DNA from: G001797105 sp964528155
GTDB lineage: Bacteria; Chloroflexota; Anaerolineae; Anaerolineales; E44-bin32
Direction of reading: 5' to 3'
Length of the DNA stretch: 12,769 nt
Assembly (NCBI GenBank): GCA_964528155.1
Contig: CAZGRL010000102.1
Coordinates: forward strand, 1 to 12,769
Both the position numbers and the translations under genes were made by a program. The notes beneath the pieces are model-generated. The model saw only the letters and a list, made by a program, of their open reading frames with translations. It had not been told where the DNA came from and ran no database searches. Shown here in pieces: positions 11,701-12,769 of the stretch; the first letter of the stretch is position 1; the number at the start of each line of letters is the position of its first letter.

Positions 11701-12769
11701 TGGTACGACACGGATTGGGGCTACCGCAAGGCGATCACGATCGACAACGCGCAGGTCAGCGGCTCTTCCGACCTGAGCTACTTCCCTGTCCTGATCGACT
11801 TCTCCCCCGGGAGCACGACTACCGTCAACAGCGCGGTCTCCGCCTCTTCCGATGACGCCGAGGAGCATACCGACGGGGACATCGACTACACCAGCAGCGA
11901 CCTCGAACTGGTAGAGGAGTCCGATACTCAAATCATCGGAATGCGCTTCAACAACATCACGATCCCTCAAGGCGCGAATATCACCAACGCCTACATTCAG
12001 TTCACCGTCGATGAGACCGGCTCAGCGCAGACCGATCTGACGTTCCACGGGGAATTGATCCCCAATGCCCCGACGTTCACCTACACCTACTACGATATAT
12101 CGAATCGGACGCAAACCTCCGCCGCGGTTGACTGGAACAACATTCCGGCCTGGAACAACGTCGGTGACAGAGGGGTAGATCAGCGGTCGCCTGATATCTC
12201 GTCGATTATCGAGGAGATCGTGGGCCAGGGGACATGGTCGAGTGGCAACTCCCTGGTGATTATCGTGGATGGCTCGGGCAAGCGGGTTGCCCAATCGTGG
12301 GATAACTCCAGCACCGGGACCGAGCCGGAGCTGGTCGTCGAATACGAAGTCGGCGCCGACACTCGGGACCTCGACCTGCGTGATACGAGCAACGGCGGCC
12401 ACGTCGTCCAGTCCGACGGCGGCGACATCCTATTCACCGACGCCAACGGGACCAAGCTCGACCACGAGATCGAGAAATACGACAACACCACTGGCGAGCT
12501 GGTGGCCTGGGTGGAGGTCCCCACCGTTTCATACAACAGCGACACCGACATCTACCTCTACTACGGCAACAGTGTAGACGGCTCCAATCAGTGGAACATC
12601 GCCGGCACCTGGGATGAGGGCGGAGCAGACAACTTCGTTAGCGTCTGGCATCTAGACGAGGATGCCTCAGGTACAGGCACGGCTGATCTCTATCAAGATT
12701 CGACCGTCAATGCTAACCACGGTGATGATCAGGTGGTTTCCACCGGTAAGACCGGCGTGGCCGATGGTG
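8497..12769 (+). CDS. Giant multi-unit DUF2341/LamG surface protein, part right of the gap (both ends missing)
   Basis: This frame is open to the end of the window, about 1,424 codons. It is shifted by one base relative to the part before the N run, which is expected if the 10 N are a placeholder; a true gap length of 2 modulo 3 would restore the frame. Order: second half of a DUF2341 domain, LamG, remaining part of the LamG begun before the gap, B domain, hairpin 5, DUF2341-LamG inserted in a YLH module, DUF2341 carrying an inserted jelly-roll like DNRLRE domains, and the first third of another LamG. The same repeat families occur on both sides and a LamG domain is split across the gap region, so I treat it as the same gene. 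The opening codons before 8533 match nothing in the paralogous copies and may be unreliable contig-edge sequence. The other frame crossing the gap stops at 8644 and is meaningless after the N run. Confidence 0.88.
8767..9450 (+). other. LamG domain copy 4 (lies inside LamG copy 3)
   Basis: V-Y-H-L-H-D-D-F-A-D-S-S-G-N, F-N-G-S-S-Q-Y-I-D-T, F-T-W-E-G-W-F-K-V, W-H-Y-A-V-L-L-R-D, L-Y-Y-D-G, L-D-E-I-R-T and W-I-A-T-Q-Y-S-N-I-S-S-P-S-T-F. A complete LamG, directly followed by strands of another LamG that have no opening of their own. Confidence 0.85.
9451..9954 (+). other. LamG domain copy 3, remaining part
   Basis: Begins D-I-T-L-D-V-T-G-S-A-I-S-L-E-A-W-V-R-Y, then W-H-H-V-V-A-T-Y-D-G-S, Y-V-D-G, W-I-G-H-G, I-D-E-V-R-V and W-I-E-T-E-Y-N-N-Q. 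It lacks the first strand (x-W-H-L-D-E and the F-D-G-x-x-D-x-I strand), which is found at 8165-8353. It precedes B domain copy 5. Confidence 0.78.
9976..10251 (+). repeat. B domain copy 5
   Basis: V-D-I-T-V-T-V-S-H-T, D-G-S-D-P, L-A-L-D-L-G-S-G, T-F-T-A-A-D-P-R-L-L-R-V, G-S-F-T-L-A-Y-D-S, L-D-T-P and V-P-D. Closest to copy 1, sharing V-S-H-T, P-L-A-L-D-L and T-A-A-D-P. Confidence 0.82.
10255..10407 (+). other. Membrane hairpin / junction 5
   Basis: Helix 1 (about 10258-10308) contains A-I-L-I-P-L-L-T-A-T-L-T, the loop is M-R-R-K-M-A-I-R (10312-10335) and helix 2 (about 10336-10395) ends V-T-A before A-P-D-A-Y-Y-L-H; predicted cut at 10407/10408. This junction looks most like a real protein start: two methionines open the basic n-region and a GGAGG precedes the second. 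Confidence 0.82.
10316..10326 (+). promoter_or_regulatory. Candidate internal ribosome binding site and ATG at junction 5
   Basis: GGAGG at 10316-10320 is separated by three bases from an in-frame ATG at 10324. Translation from it would give M-A-I-R-L-L followed by a complete signal peptide cut at V-T-A. The spacing is shorter than usual, and the same bases encode the conserved R-R-K cluster, so it may be coincidence. No comparable site exists at the other four junctions. Confidence 0.2.
10408..10458 (+). other. First piece of split YLH module, unit 5
   Basis: A-P-D-A-Y-Y-L-H-D-A-A-T-G-G-S-G-N, then the DUF2341 opening. The break is at the same place as in units 2 and 4. Confidence 0.65.
10459..10836 (+). 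other. DUF2341 copy 8 (long variant)
   Basis: W-Y-N-A-S-W-Q-Y-R-T-P-I-T-I-D, Y-F-P-V-L-V-D-L-T, G-G-H-V-E-Q-S-D-G-G-D-I-L-F-T, K-L-D-H-E-I-E-S-Y-D, Y-V-Y-Y-G-N and G-T-W-D-E-G-G. One cassette with LamG copy 5. Confidence 0.88.
10837..11490 (+). other. LamG domain copy 5
   Basis: G-V-W-H-L-D-E-A-S-G-S, G-H-L-D-F-G, F-T-V-S-M-W-L-N-L-D-Q-S-T-G-T, G-Y-A-F-E, L-Q-F-E-I-S-D-G-S, W-Y-Y-V-T-G-V-V-D, L-R-L-Y-V-D-G and L-L-D-E-V-R-V. It follows LamG copy 1 strand by strand with identical length (654 bases) and is its closest relative in the window. Confidence 0.87.
10904..10932 (+). repeat. 29-base exact repeat, second copy (in LamG copy 5)
   Basis: Identical to 2604-2632; flanking bases differ at both ends. 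The match marks descent of the two cassettes by duplication rather than independent capture. Confidence 0.85.
11503..11697 (+). other. Second piece of split YLH module, unit 5
   Basis: V-S-P-A-G-K-T-M-N-T-T-L-G, L-T-F-D-T-P-G-Q-N, Y-W-Y-T-D-I-S-Y-P-A-G, D-A-S-I-A-A-G-D-Y-T-L and M-Y-F-N-S-L-P. Very close to the unit 4 piece at 7625-7819. Confidence 0.68.
11698..11823 (+). other. DUF2341 copy 9, first part (interrupted)
   Basis: W-Y-D-T-D-W-G-Y-R-K-A-I-T-I-D and Y-F-P-V-L-I-D-F-S-P-G-S, after which a foreign domain begins. The rest of DUF2341 resumes at about 12349. Confidence 0.8.
11824..12345 (+). other. DNRLRE-like jelly-roll domain inserted in DUF2341 copy 9
   Basis: About 174 residues with V-S-A-S-S-D-D-A-E-E, S-S-D-L-E-L-V-E-E, I-I-G-M-R-F-N-N-I-T-I-P-Q-G-A, A-Y-I-Q-F-T-V-D-E, L-T-F-H-G-E, I-S-N-R, V-D-W-N-N, S-P-D-I-S-S-I-I-E-E-I-V, S-G-N-S-L-V-I-I-V and E-L-V-V-E-Y. 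I know this motif series from bacterial surface proteins, where it forms a beta jelly-roll resembling DNRLRE/CBM96-type domains; the exact family name is uncertain. It is unique in the window. Confidence 0.6.
12349..12636 (+). other. DUF2341 copy 9, remaining part
   Basis: D-L-R-D-T-S-N-G-G-H-V-V-Q-S-D-G-G-D-I-L-F-T, K-L-D-H-E-I-E-K-Y-D, A-W-V-E-V-P, Y-L-Y-Y-G-N and G-T-W-D-E-G-G. It completes the domain begun at 11698. Confidence 0.82.
12637..12769 (+). other. LamG domain copy 6, first part (runs off the window)
   Basis: S-V-W-H-L-D-E-D, D-S-T-V-N-A-N-H-G and T-G-V-A-D-G: the opening strands of a LamG. The domain and the gene continue beyond the last base. Confidence 0.75.

Noticed and set aside
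2313..12440. Recurring DNA tract encoding G-G-D-I-L-F-T and K-L-D-H-E-I-E, considered as a CRISPR or tandem repeat array
   Set aside because: The copies are in frame, spaced irregularly by kilobases, vary at third codon positions and sit at the same place in each DUF2341 domain. They are protein domain repeats.

Overview
The window is one very long, highly repetitive surface-protein gene on the + strand. No other gene, RNA, promoter, terminator or mobile element can be supported. One reading frame is open from base 2 to a 10-base run of N at 8485-8494. A second frame, shifted by one base, is open from 8497 to the last base. Both encode the same kind of domains, and a DUF2341 domain spans the gap, so I read them as one gene of at least about 4,250 codons with neither end in view. 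The GC-rich sequence, the near absence of cysteine, the N gap inside a repeated domain and the DUF2341/LamG content suggest a bacterial metagenome scaffold. Chloroflexota is my best guess but is weakly supported; Planctomycetota and Archaea also carry DUF2341/LamG giants.

Layout. The polypeptide is a head-to-tail chain of units. Each unit ends with a conserved roughly 90-residue beta-rich domain (here the B domain), a [VA]-P-[ED] motif, a hydrophobic segment with a central proline, and a basic cluster. With no stop codon, that cluster doubles as the n-region of a perfect signal-peptide-like segment ending in V-S-A, A-V-A, A-F-A or V-T-A, followed by [AS]-P-D-[AE]-[FY]-[FY]-L-H, the start of the next unit. 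Five such junctions lie at about 368-520, 1949-2107, 4715-4873, 6359-6511 and 10255-10407. They divide the window into a unit tail (2-520), unit 1 (521-2107), unit 2 (2108-4873), unit 3 (4874-6511), unit 4 (6512-10407, with the gap) and unit 5 (10408 to the end).

Inside the units. Each starts with a module (here the YLH module) ending in a W-[YF]-T-D-[ILV]-[SA]-Y-P-[TA]-G motif and [LM]-Y-F-[DN]-[QS]-L-P, then DUF2341 plus a lectin-like beta sandwich, then the B domain. In units 2, 4 and 5 a whole DUF2341-LamG cassette is inserted into the YLH module just after Y-L-H-D. In unit 4 another DUF2341-LamG cassette sits inside a LamG domain. In unit 5 a jelly-roll resembling DNRLRE domains sits inside a DUF2341 domain.

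How it may work. Each basic cluster would face the cytoplasm and the domains would be outside. Either the product is a many-hairpin membrane protein displaying extracellular carbohydrate-binding-like domains, or signal peptidase cuts at each A-x-A site and releases separate single-anchor proteins from one polyprotein. The second reading is an inference, but it fits the fact that each junction looks like a protein C-terminus fused to a protein N-terminus.
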